A DNA stretch of 64,000 nt from Diplonema japonicum (GCA_964019335.1 OZ025746.1:297811-361810); one strand, 5' to 3'. Numbered from the stretch's first letter, positions 1-10,114 are shown. Notes: generated by a model not told the origin, from the letters alone. Translations and numbers: made by a program.

Positions 1-451
1 TGCAAGCGTTTGGGTCACACGACGACGCACTGGCATCATAGGTGCCTGCTGCAGAACAGGTGACAACGAAGGCGATAGGATGGTGGTACAACCCGCAGTC
101 GTAGGTGGTGCACGACATGCCAGTCGTGAGTGTGTTGCAGGACACAAAAGCAGCTGCGGTGTACCCGGAAGGGATCCCTCCAGAAGGGCCGTTATTGCAT
201 TGGTTTGCTGTGCACACTCCCCCAGACCACGCACCCGCGTTGCAGACGGCGGCGCTGCAGGTGTAGCCTGTGAGCGATACTCCACACGTTCCTGGGCTGG
301 TCACAGTGCCCCCGCTGGTGCAATTCACACCTGTAACCCCCGCGCTCGCCGGCACTACGTTTAAACTGTTGAAGGCACAGTCCTGCCCTGCAACCACCCC
401 TGCATAACATAACACTGCTAACAACACACTGGGTTTCGTAAACAATTTCAT
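1..451 (-). CDS. Secreted cysteine-rich protein, 5' part only
   Basis: Reading from the ATG at 451 the frame stays open to the window edge (150 codons), so the gene continues to the left. Residues 1-23 form a signal peptide (MKLFTKPSVLLAVLCYAGVV, then an A-G-Q cleavage-like site). The mature part is rich in Cys, Gly, Ser and Thr, with a recurring pattern of Cys, a Gly-rich stretch, Cys and G-Y/W, as in sushi/CCP-like or other disulfide-bonded repeats. About 17 cysteines occur in some 125 residues. It is probably extracellular or on the cell surface. The domain family is a guess from the cysteine spacing. The frame is easily missed because it has no stop inside the window. Confidence 0.7.
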   Translation of the reverse strand, partial: MKLFTKPSVLLAVLCYAGVVAGQDCAFNSLNVVPASAGVTGVNCTSGGTVTSPGTCGVSLTGYTCSAAVCNAGAWSGGVCTANQCNNGPSGGIPSGYTAAAFVSCNTLTTGMSCTTYDCGLYHHPIAFVVTCSAAGTYDASASSCDPNAC

Positions 452-481
452 TCTTTTTTTTCACTTTTCTTTTTCTCGTTT

Positions 482-515
<34 letters not shown>

Positions 516-1012
516 TTAAGTTCTTTATGACACCATCGTGTAGGTCCTGTTTTATTATTATTATTATTTTTTTGCATTAATGTTTGAGAAAGCAAAGCGT
601 AACGCAAAAAAAGAAAGAAAAAAAGAAAAAGCGGGGAGCGGAGGGGGGAATGGTTTGCACATGAAGGAAATCATAAACAATAATAATAAAAATAACGACC
701 CCCCCCCTTTTTTCTTCTCCCTCACAAGAAGGAAGAAGAAAACCCGCCACTATCTTTTAATATGGAAAAAAAAAAACGACTTTTTTTTTTGAGACGATCA
801 CCGATCTAAGCAAACAGAGGGGAGGGGAACACGGAAAAAAAAAGGAAGAAAAGCGGTGGATAACGCAGAAAGGGGGGTCAAAAAAAAAAGAAATCTATAA
901 TAATAAAAAAAAAACTCTAAATTTTTCTTTTTTTTTCTAAACAGGTATTTTCGTAGGGAACAGTAATGAAACCTTTTTTTTTTTTTTTTTTTTTTTTTTT
1001 CCCCAACCATAC
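452..1012. other. Homopolymer-rich spacer and possible 3' part of the TRIM-like gene
   Basis: No convincing independent gene. It contains a T31 tract (484-514), a T27 tract (974-1000), and many A and T runs of 8-12. On the minus strand the part next to 1013 looks like an intron of the TRIM-like gene: it begins GTATGG and then runs into A27. Possible downstream acceptors (TTTAG, CTTAG) lie near 930 and 800, and either would give only a short low-complexity tail. Confidence 0.5.
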
Positions 1013-2545
1013 CGTCTGTGTGCTAATCAGAGAAACAGCAGGGTAACAAGCCTTTGTCACATGTCGATATGCGGGGCCCATTGAAATCCCGTTTTTGAAA
1101 AACTCAAGCGTTTGTGTGTTGTAGTCAAGCTTGCAACCGACCACGTCGCCCGGGGAGCAAGGATGCCCGTACGGCGCCAGAAAATCGTTTCGATACGTCT
1201 TTGTCCCCTTCCCGGTGTTGAAACCCATGGAATTATCGTCCTCCCCGAGGATGTCGCACATGGCAAACGCCCCATCAAAGACAATACCCACCATCACATT
1301 GTGACCGTTTTTGGTGTCGTACCTATCAAGCTTCACTTCCCAATAATGGACGCCGTGAGTCAGCAATGTGCAGGTCATGATGGTCTCCCAGTTCTTCGAC
1401 GACGATGTGACGGTGAGTCCACGAGATGAGACTTGCGAGTCTCCATATGTTGACTTTTCCCACTTAAACCCTTTTTGTTGAAACAGTGAAGCAGGTTCTA
1501 TAACAGAATCCTGCATTCTGTCCTCCACAACTCGGAATTCAAGGTCTAGAGAGTCCACCCCGTCTATCATGTCCTTGTATCTGCTGATGGAAAACTGTGG
1601 TAAACTGACCTGGGAGATACCGACCGGTTTTTGCTGCATCAGTTCCCGTTCCATTTCAACCCTGGAGGTCATGATGTCAACGTAGTTCGAGTGCGCCATC
1701 GCTCGTTCCACTTTTGCGACGGATTCGTTCAGCTTTGCGACCAGAGCGACGGTGGCTTCCCGGTTGTCCCGAAGCCCGTCGATTTGTTCAATCGAACCAA
1801 CACGGGCTTTCTGCATCAAAAGCGCTTTTTTCGCGTCAAGTCGTTCTTTAATGGAGTCGATGGTGCGTTCAAACACAAGTAGTTCTTCCGTCGTGCTTCG
1901 TTCGATGTTTAGAATAGAGTCGTCGACCGTTTTGCAAACCGCTCGTAAGTCTGATCGAAGTCGTGAAGTGGCGTCTAATACGTCGCGTAGCTTCGACCGT
2001 TCGATCTCGCCCGCCTCCTTCACCGGTAGGATTTTATGTGTTCTGTGCGTAAAGTCGGTTTGGGAACACAGCACGCATAGCAGTTCGTTGCAGTCTACAC
2101 AGTACAGATCTGTACGGTAGTCGGAGTGCCCTGGTTTTGAACATTTTGGAGGTCGTTTTGTAGCGGTTACCGCTGATGTGGAATATGTAAGTTTGTGTTG
2201 TTTTAGTCTTCCCACGTGTATTATATCTGAGCAGCTGCTGCACAAGGGTAGCCCGCATTCTGAACAGTGTAGGGTGGCTTCTACTTTTTCGCATCTAGAG
2301 CACCCTACCTTGTGTACGGCGTCGCCTTTCATGACGTCGATGAGGTCCATCAGGTTTTGGTTGATGACGAGTTCCGACTCGCTTCCATACCTGCTTTGCT
2401 GCCTGCACACGGTGCACGTTACCTTTATCGATCGGCCGCCTCCGCTCTGTGCGTTGTTTCGCAGGATGCAGCCTTTGCACACGTTGTGCCCGCATTGTAA
2501 CGTAACCGGAAACCGGTACAACTCCAAGCACACCGGGCACGTCAT
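1013..2545 (-). CDS. TRIM-like RING / B-box / coiled-coil / SPRY protein
   Basis: Probable E3 ubiquitin ligase of tripartite-motif architecture, cytosolic. It starts directly with the C3HC4 RING: C3, C6, C18, H20, C23, C26, C44 and C47. Two B-box-type zinc modules follow (about residues 80-118 and 134-176, the second with the C-x2-H ... C-x2-C ... H-x2-H pattern). A coiled-coil stretch spans about 180-300, and a B30.2/SPRY domain about 365-511 (YWEVKLDR, GIVFDGAF, GCKLDYNTQTLEFFKNG, YPAVSL). The main exon is 511 codons and ends at ACG before GTATGG, the donor form used by other introns here. Without splicing, the frame reads through a poly-Lys tail (A27) to a stop at 917. The true C-terminus is therefore uncertain. 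The partner and substrate are unknown. Confidence 0.82.
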
Positions 2546-2895
2546 TGTCTTTTTTTTTTTGACGGGACGTGTGTCCCGCCCGACTTTTCTCCTTCTCCCC
2601 TCCTCTCTTTCTCCTCCTTTGGTGATGGTTTATGTGAAGACCGGGGTATTATGAGACGGGGGTAAAAAAAAGGGGGGACAAAGGAACGGGAGGGGGATTT
2701 CTTCGTTCTTTTTGCTTTTCTTTTATCTATAATACAAAATTTGCAAAGCGAAAAAAAAAATAAGGGATGGGGGGCTTTTTTTAACACGGGGGGGGGGGGG
2801 GGGAATGGAGGAAACAAAAGCGGGAATAACAACAGGGAAGAAAACTGTACACAATTTCTTTTTTTAAAAAAAAAAAACTTTTTTTTTTATTGTAT
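2546..2895. other. Intergenic spacer with G16 tract
   Basis: Separates the ARM-like gene (stop at 2896) from the TRIM-like start (2545). It holds G16 at 2788-2803 (C16 on the transcribed strand) plus several A and T runs. No coding signal is seen. Confidence 0.6.
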
Positions 2896-5800
2896 CTAAA
2901 ATGAAAGCGTAGAAGCGTCCGAGGGCCAGTCATCGTTTTGGGGAGGACGTACTGCACCGGGGCGGCTTGGAGAAACGTTTCGAGAAGTGGGTTGGGATTG
3001 ATAGTTGGACAACGGGAGCTCGTCAGCATAGCCCAGATGATCAAGGTTGTAGTTCACATCGGACTCTGTCTCTGTAGAAAACGCAGGGTCGGGGAAGTTG
3101 TCATAAGGAAGCGCCTGAGCAGGTGGGACATCACCCACACCACCACCACCACCACCACCACCAGGAGGCATGTAATTCAACATGGCCTCGGTGTCAGATG
3201 AGTCATAACCAGATTCGACATCATCCTCCGCTTCTGCGGCTGCCTCGTTTCCGATAATATCTCTCGCTGCCTTTTCCTCCAGTTTTTGAATCTCATCCTC
3301 GATCCCCTTCAAGTGATCCGACAGCTGTAGTTCCCCTTTGTTGAAATTCTCTGCAAAGTAAGCTTTCAACCTGTCCAGGACGAACAGCACATTGCCCCCG
3401 TGTATTGTTTCCTTGTACTTACCGTCGGACAACTTCAACACCTCTTTCTGCAGCATTAATTCCCGTTCCGACATCAGCCCCAATGGTATGGGGTTCCGAG
3501 GAGGCGAGGTAATGTGCGGGTTGCGTCGCAACATTTCCTGCGTTTCACCGTCGTTCTTGTCTTCCATGAGCCTGATGATGTTGAGATAGAACAGTATGTT
3601 CGAAGTCCCGTGCACTGCGATAAGGTCCCTGAGTTCTCTAAGCAGCGTTTCTGTTTTTGGGAGGATGTAGTGGTACATGTCGTAGAAAAACCATCGCTTC
3701 CCCTTCTGGCTTTGCGGTGTCATAAGAAGCCCTTTCTTCGCCTTCGTTTTGTGCTTCACCAGGTTCTTGAGCTCCTGGTCGATGCGCTGCTCGGACAGTT
3801 TGTGGAACGGGATGAAGAAGGAGAACAGTTCGCCTTCCCCCACGTCCTTCACATCCCACGACTGCAGCGTCGTTGATTTCATTGTCTGCTGAACGTACGG
3901 CTGGCTTGCTCCGTTGTTGAACCTTCTCAACGTTGGCTTATTGCTTTTGTTGTAGTTCGCACCAAAGGTGATCGGAAGGTGCATGAGGATGGCCATGTCG
4001 GCGTAGTCATTGTCAATCATGACCTCTTTGGGTTTTCCAGCACGGGGTGTCCTTGGCGTCTTTGGTGTGGAGGCCACCGACACTCCAGGCAGGAATTCCG
4101 TCCGCTTCCCGACCATCGGTGCTGAGAACAGAGCCTTCTTCCCGCTGTTCCCTCCACCGTTCCATGGGGGCCGCTTCTCTGACACCCTTGTCGATGTGGG
4201 CGACTTCGACCTCCCGAACAGCTTGCGCAGCTTCTTGTCGTTGTCCCTTCCTCTTTTAGACGGCGTCAGCGGGGTTTGCTGTGTTTCTTGTCTGAACGAT
4301 GGGTAGTTCTGAAGCTCCGAGAATCCGGGTTCCGAGTACATCCCATCCCCCACCACCAGCGCCCCAGACTGCTGTGTTTGCTGCACGGGGAACGGCGACA
4401 CTGCTCCAGGTCTGTCTTGCACTTGCGGCTGACCTGCCATTAAAAATGGCGGCGGTACCCCCTGCACGGCCCCCCCCACGCCTGTCGAGGCCAATGTCGC
4501 GTGTATGACATGTGACAGGATGGTGTGCGTCAGCCGTGCCTTCCTGTCCATGTCCGACAGCTGCCCAGGCAGCGCGGTCATCGCCTCTTCGATGAAGGAG
4601 TGTGCCATGGGGTGCCCCGCAGCACCTACCTCCTGGTCGTGCATCATCTGCGATACAACCTGTGCCAGGCCGACCCTGTCGGTCCAGTTGACACCGTTGT
4701 TGATGTGTATGTTGTTCAGGTAGTTGTCCTTGCAGTCCACGATGTAGACCCCGTTGAGGACAGGCGGCGACAGCTCGTCCACCGCGGAGAGGAGGTGCTG
4801 CCTGAGCTGGCCGATCCAAATGGGATAGGCGCCGACCGTCTGATTTGTGTACTCACGTGACTTGGGGTTCTTAGAAAGGATGAGTGCAAAGGTCAACGCA
4901 AGTTCGCTGCGCAGCTCAGGGGACGCCTTGTCGGTGCCGCTGCCGTCGGCGTTGATGAGGAGCGAGAGGCTGGGGAAGAAGTGGGTGTATGCTTCGTGCA
5001 GTTCCTCACAGAGCCCCGACGAGGTCGCTGCTTGCACAAGCTTGCGGAGAGCTCTCACCTTCAAGCACTTGATATCGTCGGTTGCCTGATCCCTTTGGAG
5101 CAGCATCTTGGGACCGCCTTGAGTGAGGAGCTGCACTGTGTAGTTGTGCTTCTGCCCGCAGGTGGAGGCCTCGAGGAGCAGCATGGCCTCCAACACCTTA
5201 ACGACGGCAGTGAGGACGTCGTGGTTGGTGTTCCCAGAGAGGAAGGTCTGCAGGACAGACGCGAGCTCGGGGAGGAGCTGTCTGTCCTCATGTACGGTCT
5301 GAAGGTAAATCTGAGGGCAGGCGTAGAACAAGATGGACATGGTCTCGAAGAGGAGGATCACAACGTACTTCGAGTGCTCCGCTTTGATCTGCATGACAGA
5401 GCGCTCCACGATCGGCAGCGTGAGGAACTGCTCGGGGACCTTCTCTGCCAAGACCCGCATGATGGCACAGACGTAATTCCTGACCATCACAGCGGGATCG
5501 TTGAAAAGGCAATTGAACATACTCACAGTCGCCCCTTCTTGGATCAAGACAGGGATCAACGGCTCCGCACGCATTACAAGCACGAACAAGCACTCCGCGA
5601 GGGATACTCGAACGGCTTCGCTCCCTTCAGGTGGCAACCCTTCCCCGGGTGCGAGGTGCTGCAACGCAGTCTTCAAGAACGAGCTGTGTGCCAAGGCAGC
5701 TACACACTTGTCGCCCAGAACCTGCACGGCGCCTTCTTCTGTGCACATTGACACGATTTTAGTAACCGTCTGCACACACAGCACCTTGCATTCCGTATAC

Positions 5801-6147
5801 GCTGGGCTGCCCATTTGGTAGGAAGGCGTGGGGATCTCAAGCAGGGAAACAAGGAGGGATAAGATGCTGGGCTGCAGGTCGAAGACAAGCACTCCCAATC
5901 TTTGCGGTGAACTGTCTGCTGACAGCAGCGACACGATCAGCTCAAAGAACTCACACGCCTCCTCCACCGTCGTCGTGTTGGGCACTGCATGCAGCGGGTT
6001 CGGGCTCGAATGGTAGCGGTACGAAGCTTCAAGACACTGCGCGATGGTCTTCAAGCAGGTGATCTCCTCCTCCAGCCTGCTTTGGTGTTGGAGTTGGGGC
6101 TGCGACTGGGGCCGGTACCCTGCATCTACGGGGCTGCGAAGAGCCAT
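2896..6147 (-). CDS. Large ARM/HEAT-like helical repeat protein, function unknown
   Basis: Intronless, 1,083 residues from the ATG at 6147. The frame is open 17 codons further, but this ATG lies 16 nt downstream of a CAG preceded by pyrimidines, and the upstream residues look like untranslated sequence. Residues about 30-450 are a continuous run of amphipathic helices with Leu/Val/Ala spacing typical of armadillo/HEAT solenoids. A flexible linker (about 540-690) is rich in Pro, Ser and basic TP/SP sites. A second conserved-looking helical domain (about 710-930) contains WFFYDMYHYILPKTE and LNIIRLMEDKNDGE. The tail is acidic and disordered, with a Gly8 tract encoded by an (ACC)n run at 3139-3165. 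No signal peptide or membrane span is seen. A scaffold or adaptor role is plausible. I could not assign a family; a formin was considered and rejected. Confidence 0.75.
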   Translation of the reverse strand: MALRSPVDAGYRPQSQPQLQHQSRLEEEITCLKTIAQCLEASYRYHSSPNPLHAVPNTTTVEEACEFFELIVSLLSADSSPQRLGVLVFDLQPSILSLLVSLLEIPTPSYQMGSPAYTECKVLCVQTVTKIVSMCTEEGAVQVLGDKCVAALAHSSFLKTALQHLAPGEGLPPEGSEAVRVSLAECLFVLVMRAEPLIPVLIQEGATVSMFNCLFNDPAVMVRNYVCAIMRVLAEKVPEQFLTLPIVERSVMQIKAEHSKYVVILLFETMSILFYACPQIYLQTVHEDRQLLPELASVLQTFLSGNTNHDVLTAVVKVLEAMLLLEASTCGQKHNYTVQLLTQGGPKMLLQRDQATDDIKCLKVRALRKLVQAATSSGLCEELHEAYTHFFPSLSLLINADGSGTDKASPELRSELALTFALILSKNPKSREYTNQTVGAYPIWIGQLRQHLLSAVDELSPPVLNGVYIVDCKDNYLNNIHINNGVNWTDRVGLAQVVSQMMHDQEVGAAGHPMAHSFIEEAMTALPGQLSDMDRKARLTHTILSHVIHATLASTGVGGAVQGVPPPFLMAGQPQVQDRPGAVSPFPVQQTQQSGALVVGDGMYSEPGFSELQNYPSFRQETQQTPLTPSKRGRDNDKKLRKLFGRSKSPTSTRVSEKRPPWNGGGNSGKKALFSAPMVGKRTEFLPGVSVASTPKTPRTPRAGKPKEVMIDNDYADMAILMHLPITFGANYNKSNKPTLRRFNNGASQPYVQQTMKSTTLQSWDVKDVGEGELFSFFIPFHKLSEQRIDQELKNLVKHKTKAKKGLLMTPQSQKGKRWFFYDMYHYILPKTETLLRELRDLIAVHGTSNILFYLNIIRLMEDKNDGETQEMLRRNPHITSPPRNPIPLGLMSERELMLQKEVLKLSDGKYKETIHGGNVLFVLDRLKAYFAENFNKGELQLSDHLKGIEDEIQKLEEKAARDIIGNEAAAEAEDDVESGYDSSDTEAMLNYMPPGGGGGGGGVGDVPPAQALPYDNFPDPAFSTETESDVNYNLDHLGYADELPLSNYQSQPTSRNVSPSRPGAVRPPQNDDWPSDASTLSF

Positions 6148-6293
6148 ATGCCCGCCCCCCTTACTGTGGTTCAGAATATAAGAAAAAAGCAAGCACAACC
6201 GACCTCATGCTGCAACGAATAAGCACACACTATATCTTTTTTCTTTTCTTTTTTATTTTATTTTATTTTCATTCTCATTTTTCTTGTTTTCCT

Positions 6294-7568
6294 TCAAAAC
6301 ACGAAATCCTTCGTCGCGGGGTTGAAGCCCATTCCGAATATCAAGGCAAGAACAGTGCAGGTCAGCGTTATGATGTTGAAAGGCATCGAAAAGTCAGGCG
6401 TGGGAAGGGTGACCCCTGCAGGCTTGGTGTTGTAGATAGGTGTAGGAGTGGCGTCGGTTGTAACGAAAGAAGGGGGAAGGTAGTAGTTCCTGTTTGCATC
6501 GGGTGGGTACGAGGCAAGGGGGAGCAGCCTCTTGTCGTAACGAAGGCGTACGTGAATAGGCACCCCTGGGGATGCTTTGAACGTTGCTTTGATCAACATG
6601 ACGTCACTGGTGACCTGCGATACGACACCGGGTGCCTTGACCCACTCCTTCCCAACAAGCATCCTGAACGTAGACACGTAAGGCTGCAAGAAGAGAACGG
6701 GCAGCAACAACGTCAGGTTCACTACCTTCACCCCGTCCCCTGGAATAATCTCCGCACTCAAAGACCCCTCTGCGTCACCCTTGTCGATGCTGAACACTTC
6801 CAGCAACGTCTGCCTCGCCACCGTTCTCTCAGTTCTAACCACCTCAGGCACTGAAGTACACAACGGGCAGTCTATCCCACCGCTCGCCAGTTCCTTAAAC
6901 TTCTCCTTCGGGTACACTCCCTCCGCCACTATGCTCATTGATGCCTTCCGTGTGTATGTCAAATGCAGAGCATGAAACCTTGTTTTGAAAAATTCCTGCG
7001 GGACAAGAAGCGACGACGAGATGCCCGACCTGCCGTTGGTGGGAAGGAGCGCAAGCAGGGGGGTCAGGTTTTCTGTGCAAAGCATTTCCTCAAAAGGCAG
7101 GGTACCCCAGAAGTCCCACTCCGATGTGATGTTAGGGAGCAGGAAAGGCTTTGTGTAGTCTGTCTCGGTGTTCGGGGAGAGGAAGTTGGTCGATGCACAG
7201 GTAGCCGCGGACAAGGAGTTAACGAGTACCTTCCACGCGGGGAAGATGTCCGTGCCGTTTGCGAAGGAAGCCTGAAGCGTGCATGCTGGTGGGACCTGTA
7301 TGTCCCTGTGCCCCCACCGCCACACGCCCCTCACCATCGAGAGGTGTAGCTTCTCCACACCAACGTGGTCCGCCATCTGCACCCACCATTTGCTCCACAA
7401 CCCGTACCTCCCTTCCTCTGGCCACCCCACCACACTCATGTTGAAAACGGCATGTGTGCTGTGCTCGTCAACATCCCGCAAGTGCACCGACTCTTCGTAC
7501 CCTTCTTGACACCACACCTGCACTGCAGACAGCAGCACAAGACACGTTGCTGCTGCCAAAGACCTCAT
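6294..7568 (-). CDS. PIGT: GPI transamidase subunit PIG-T (Gpi16-like)
   Basis: An ER membrane protein of the complex that transfers preformed GPI anchors to proteins with a C-terminal GPI signal. The product is 424 residues, shorter than the human protein (about 580). It has an N-terminal signal peptide (MRSLAAATCLVLLSAVQVWC), a lumenal domain with the family-typical LCTENLTPLLALLP segment, and a C-terminal block TPDFSMPFNIITLTCTVLAL that runs into the single membrane span and a short tail, all close to animal and yeast PIG-T. The start is the ATG at 7568, nine nt after an acceptor-like TTTTTTTACCAG. An upstream in-frame ATG would put a charged, homopolymer-coded stretch before the signal peptide and is less likely. 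The GPI-anchored giant protein at 13419-27552 is a likely client. Confidence 0.9.
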   Translation of the reverse strand: MRSLAAATCLVLLSAVQVWCQEGYEESVHLRDVDEHSTHAVFNMSVVGWPEEGRYGLWSKWWVQMADHVGVEKLHLSMVRGVWRWGHRDIQVPPACTLQASFANGTDIFPAWKVLVNSLSAATCASTNFLSPNTETDYTKPFLLPNITSEWDFWGTLPFEEMLCTENLTPLLALLPTNGRSGISSSLLVPQEFFKTRFHALHLTYTRKASMSIVAEGVYPKEKFKELASGGIDCPLCTSVPEVVRTERTVARQTLLEVFSIDKGDAEGSLSAEIIPGDGVKVVNLTLLLPVLFLQPYVSTFRMLVGKEWVKAPGVVSQVTSDVMLIKATFKASPGVPIHVRLRYDKRLLPLASYPPDANRNYYLPPSFVTTDATPTPIYNTKPAGVTLPTPDFSMPFNIITLTCTVLALIFGMGFNPATKDFVF

Positions 7569-7718
7569 CTGCCGGTCCTGGTAAAAAAAGATTTCTTTAA
7601 AAAAATGAGGGAGGGGAACAAAAAGAAAGGTAACGAGGGAGCCACACACTACCACGGGAAGACGGTATACATGGGGGGGGGGGGGGGGTAATAATAAGTT
7701 GTGTGTTTTTTTTTGTGT

Positions 7719-7928
7719 TCAGAGCTCCTCTTTCGCAGCGCCGAAGTCCTTTTCAAGCTTCAAGAAAAGGTCCTTCTCCCTGCCCTTCCAGGCCTTGAGC
7801 ATCGCGGGGAGCTTCTTGGCCTTCTTGGGTGCGTGTGTGTCGATAAGCTCCTTGACCTTGCCCGCCCAGTCGATCCCTGCATCGATGGCAGCCAAGCGCT
7901 TCTTTTCCATCAGCTCCCAGATCTCCAT
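7719..7928 (-). CDS. Small charged helical protein (69 residues)
   Basis: From the ATG at 7928 the product is 69 residues, Lys/Glu/Leu-rich and all-helical, ending in KGREKDLFLKLEKDFGAAKEEL. The segment DWAGKVKELID..PAMLKAWKGREKDLFLKLEKDFG resembles a short helical motif (roughly K-x-K-G-[RK]-E-x2-L-x2-L-x2-[KD]-[YF]-G) that recurs in many protist proteins. This resemblance is from memory and not verified. The frame stays open upstream to acceptor-like sites (ATACAG and CCACAG), so the gene may instead begin upstream with another exon. No 5' exon was found. Confidence 0.55.
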   Translation of the reverse strand: MEIWELMEKKRLAAIDAGIDWAGKVKELIDTHAPKKAKKLPAMLKAWKGREKDLFLKLEKDFGAAKEEL

Positions 7929-8140
7929 GGGAACAATCTGTTCCTCGGTGGGGTCAAAGAGGGTACCCGAGGCCTGTATGGACACTTCGGCTACGCTGTT
8001 CTCACTGTCGCCTGTGGAGTTTTTTTTTAAAAAAAAAAAGAAAAAAATTTATTCCCTTTGAAAAACATGGTTAACAGGGTTCGATCCCAGAAGCCAGCAT
8101 CTTCCTGACCAGTAGTTCAGCCGAAAATATTTGGTACGAA

Positions 8141-8212
8141 GGCATAGTAGTCTAGTTGGGGGGGGCTTTGCCCTGTACCTAGGCGAAGCGGGTTCAAACC
8201 CCACTCCAGCGG
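8141..8212 (+). tRNA. tRNA-like sequence, degenerate
   Basis: An A-box-like TAGTCTAGTTGG, an eight-pair stem with a loop containing CTGTACC, a B-box GGTTCAAACCC and a T8 terminator occur in the right order over about 70 nt. However, the acceptor ends do not pair and the T stem has a mismatch. It is better read as a tRNA-derived repeat or pseudogene than a working tRNA. Confidence 0.3.
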
Positions 8213-9788
8213 ATTTTTTTTAGGCTCACCACAGGGGAGAAACGGCAGCCTAAACCGGTATTTCCGTGAAAGCTTTTCGTAAGCTTGTGGGAGTCTAGTT
8301 GAGAAAAGTGCAGTTTTGAGGGAAGGACAGCTCTTAACATTGTAAGGTTGTTAGTTGTTAGTCAGTAAGCATAACAGTCCTGTCCTCTGCACTTCGGCCG
8401 TAATCACCAAATACAAACGGGTGGAGATGACGAGAAGGTCAAAGAGGGTTCCGTAGGGGAGTTTATAGTTGAAGAGACAGATGCGCGTCTACGCCGTCCG
8501 CCACAGGGCAACGTACAGTCCAAATGGAATGGCATAGTCATTTGAAAGTGACGTTGCCTTTGGGGCAGAAGTTATTTCTGCTTGGAAGGTACTTATGTGG
8601 GAATTACACCGATCACCGGTCACGTTTGCGTTGGAAGATCCTTGACCCGCGTGCCCTGGTTTGATGACCAGCCTGAACGGAACGGAGACTATGAAACAAG
8701 CAGTGACGACGACCGGAGAATACTTCCTACTCCTGAGAGTACACGGGCAACTCGAAGGGAAAGACCAAGCAAGCCCTTCCAGCCAGCAGAGAGCCTCAGA
8801 CAACGAGGACTCCAGATGGACAGGATCGCGATAGCGGAGTACAGCCACAAGGAGCTCCACTACCGGGTCCACTACACAAAAGAGGGCAAGAAGTGAAATC
8901 TCAGAGCAGACGGGGTGGAAGTGCCATATGCAGGCAAAAACAAAGGATGGCACCCCAGCCTCATCTTGTACAAGAAGCGCAAGACCGAGGAAGCAGGGGA
9001 GGGCCACCCGAGGCACAACAGAGGACATGGACAACCTCCCCAACGCAGCAGCAACAACAGTAACAGCAGCAGTAGCAGCAGCAAAGACAGTAGCGACAAC
9101 AGAAAGTAAAGAAGAAGACATCAGTACCCCCCCCCCCCCCCCCTTCCTCCCCTTCCTGCTGTTCTACTTCGGGTGGATCAAGCGTCTGAAGAAACAACAG
9201 ATTTTTCTGGTGACCCCTACTCTTCAGTGTACTAGTTTCTTTTCATCATTATTCTGTGTTGGTCATCGATCACACCAACACCGGCTGAGGAAGACGCAGT
9301 ACTACCTGCTGGAAGTGGTGGCAAAGCGAGACCAGCTTCTCCAGGACAAGAGAATGCTAGAAACGTACACGACGCACCCCTGGAACAGATAACGGAAGGA
9401 AACGCTCATGCACACCACCTGAGTGGTAGGAGCTGAAGAAGCACGTGAGCGGGAGCCTGATGATGAAGCACGGAGAAGACATTATCAAGTAGCTCAGGAA
9501 GCTGAAGTAGTACGACGGACCGAGGAAGACGAGTCACCACAATGGAACTCGTACTAGACTTCGAGAACAGGGAAAGAGGTAGATAAGTAGAGATAAGTAG
9601 ACAAGGACGTTCCAGAACAGGAACCTCCTTTATCTCATCTCTTATTCTGTGTTTATTTCATCACAGTGTTGATGGGCTGAGAGTCGTGAGTGTGTATCGC
9701 GGAGGATATCTGGTGTGGAAAGAAGGGAACCTACTCCACCCACTATGCCGGATGCCTGAGTAAAGATGGGGGGGTCAGAGTTTTGAAT

Positions 9789-9871
9789 TCCTGTGTGGTA
9801 GAGTGGTTACCGTGCTCACCTGTCAGGCCCCCTTGTTCCAGGAGTCGCGGGTTCGAATCCCGACGCAGTGG
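9789..9871 (+). tRNA. tRNA-like Pol III unit, anticodon arm disrupted
   Basis: Perfect matches to the A box (TGGTAGAGTGG) and B box (GGTTCGAATCC), a D arm GGTA/TACC, acceptor strands TCCTGTG/CGCAGTG (six of seven pairs counting wobble) and a T6 terminator. A CCTGTCA stretch resembles a tRNA-Asp(GTC) anticodon loop, but the flanking anticodon stem does not pair and the variable region is long. It may be a tRNA pseudogene, a SINE head or an unusual class II tRNA. Confidence 0.35.
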
Positions 9872-10020
9872 TTTTTTCATCAGGGTTCGAACCCCACTTG
9901 TGCCGTGTTTTTTCCACCGGAGCTGCTTCATTTTGTATAGTACAAAGTAAGGCAAATCACCAAAAAAATTTTTATTACAAAAAAAAATTCCATATGTCGA
10001 ACATTGGGCCCCGGACGCAA

Positions 10021-10114
10021 ATAAATCCATTCCAGCCCTAGAAAAAGCAATTAGAATTTTTTTTAGCTCTTCAAAATGCGGGTTCTGGTGGGTCACTTAG
10101 CGAATATAGAGCGT
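10021..10114 (+). repeat. About 92-bp dispersed repeat, copy A
   Basis: Begins near AAATCCATTCCAGCCCTAG and ends near ATAGAGCGT. It is about 94% identical to the reverse complement of 39512-39607. Similarity stops within a few bases of the TA that marks the left end of the TIR element at 10120. Confidence 0.8.

Larger units (their letters stand above)
7929..10020. other. Non-coding stretch with tRNA-like sequences and low-complexity remnants
   Basis: No intact gene is convincing. Broken plus-strand frames between about 8400 and 9390 encode plausible but interrupted protein segments, including CAG/AGC repeats (9047-9090) that give poly-Gln/Ser in different frames. A C16 tract lies near 9127-9142. 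Four Pol III B-box-like sequences (near 8088, 8190, 9850 and 9887) are present, three of them followed by oligo-T. This may be a decayed retroelement plus tRNA-derived repeats. Confidence 0.4.

Noticed and set aside
2896-6147. Formin (GBD/FH3-FH2) identity for the ARM-like protein
   Set aside because: The N-terminal helical repeats fit FH3 superficially, but there is no polyproline FH1 and no GNxMN motif of FH2.
8308-8392. Possible structured RNA (GTGCAG...GGACAG paired with CTGTCC...CTGCAC)
   Set aside because: Only two six-pair helices with a large loop; such pairing is expected by chance in this much sequence, and no promoter or known family fits.
8489-9121. 210-codon minus-strand frame
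   Set aside because: Its composition follows from the CAG-rich plus strand. No start context, domain or similarity is seen.
9743-10096. Minus-strand frame with RRDSNPRLLEQG
   Set aside because: This is the well-known artefact of translating a tRNA T-arm/B-box on the reverse strand.
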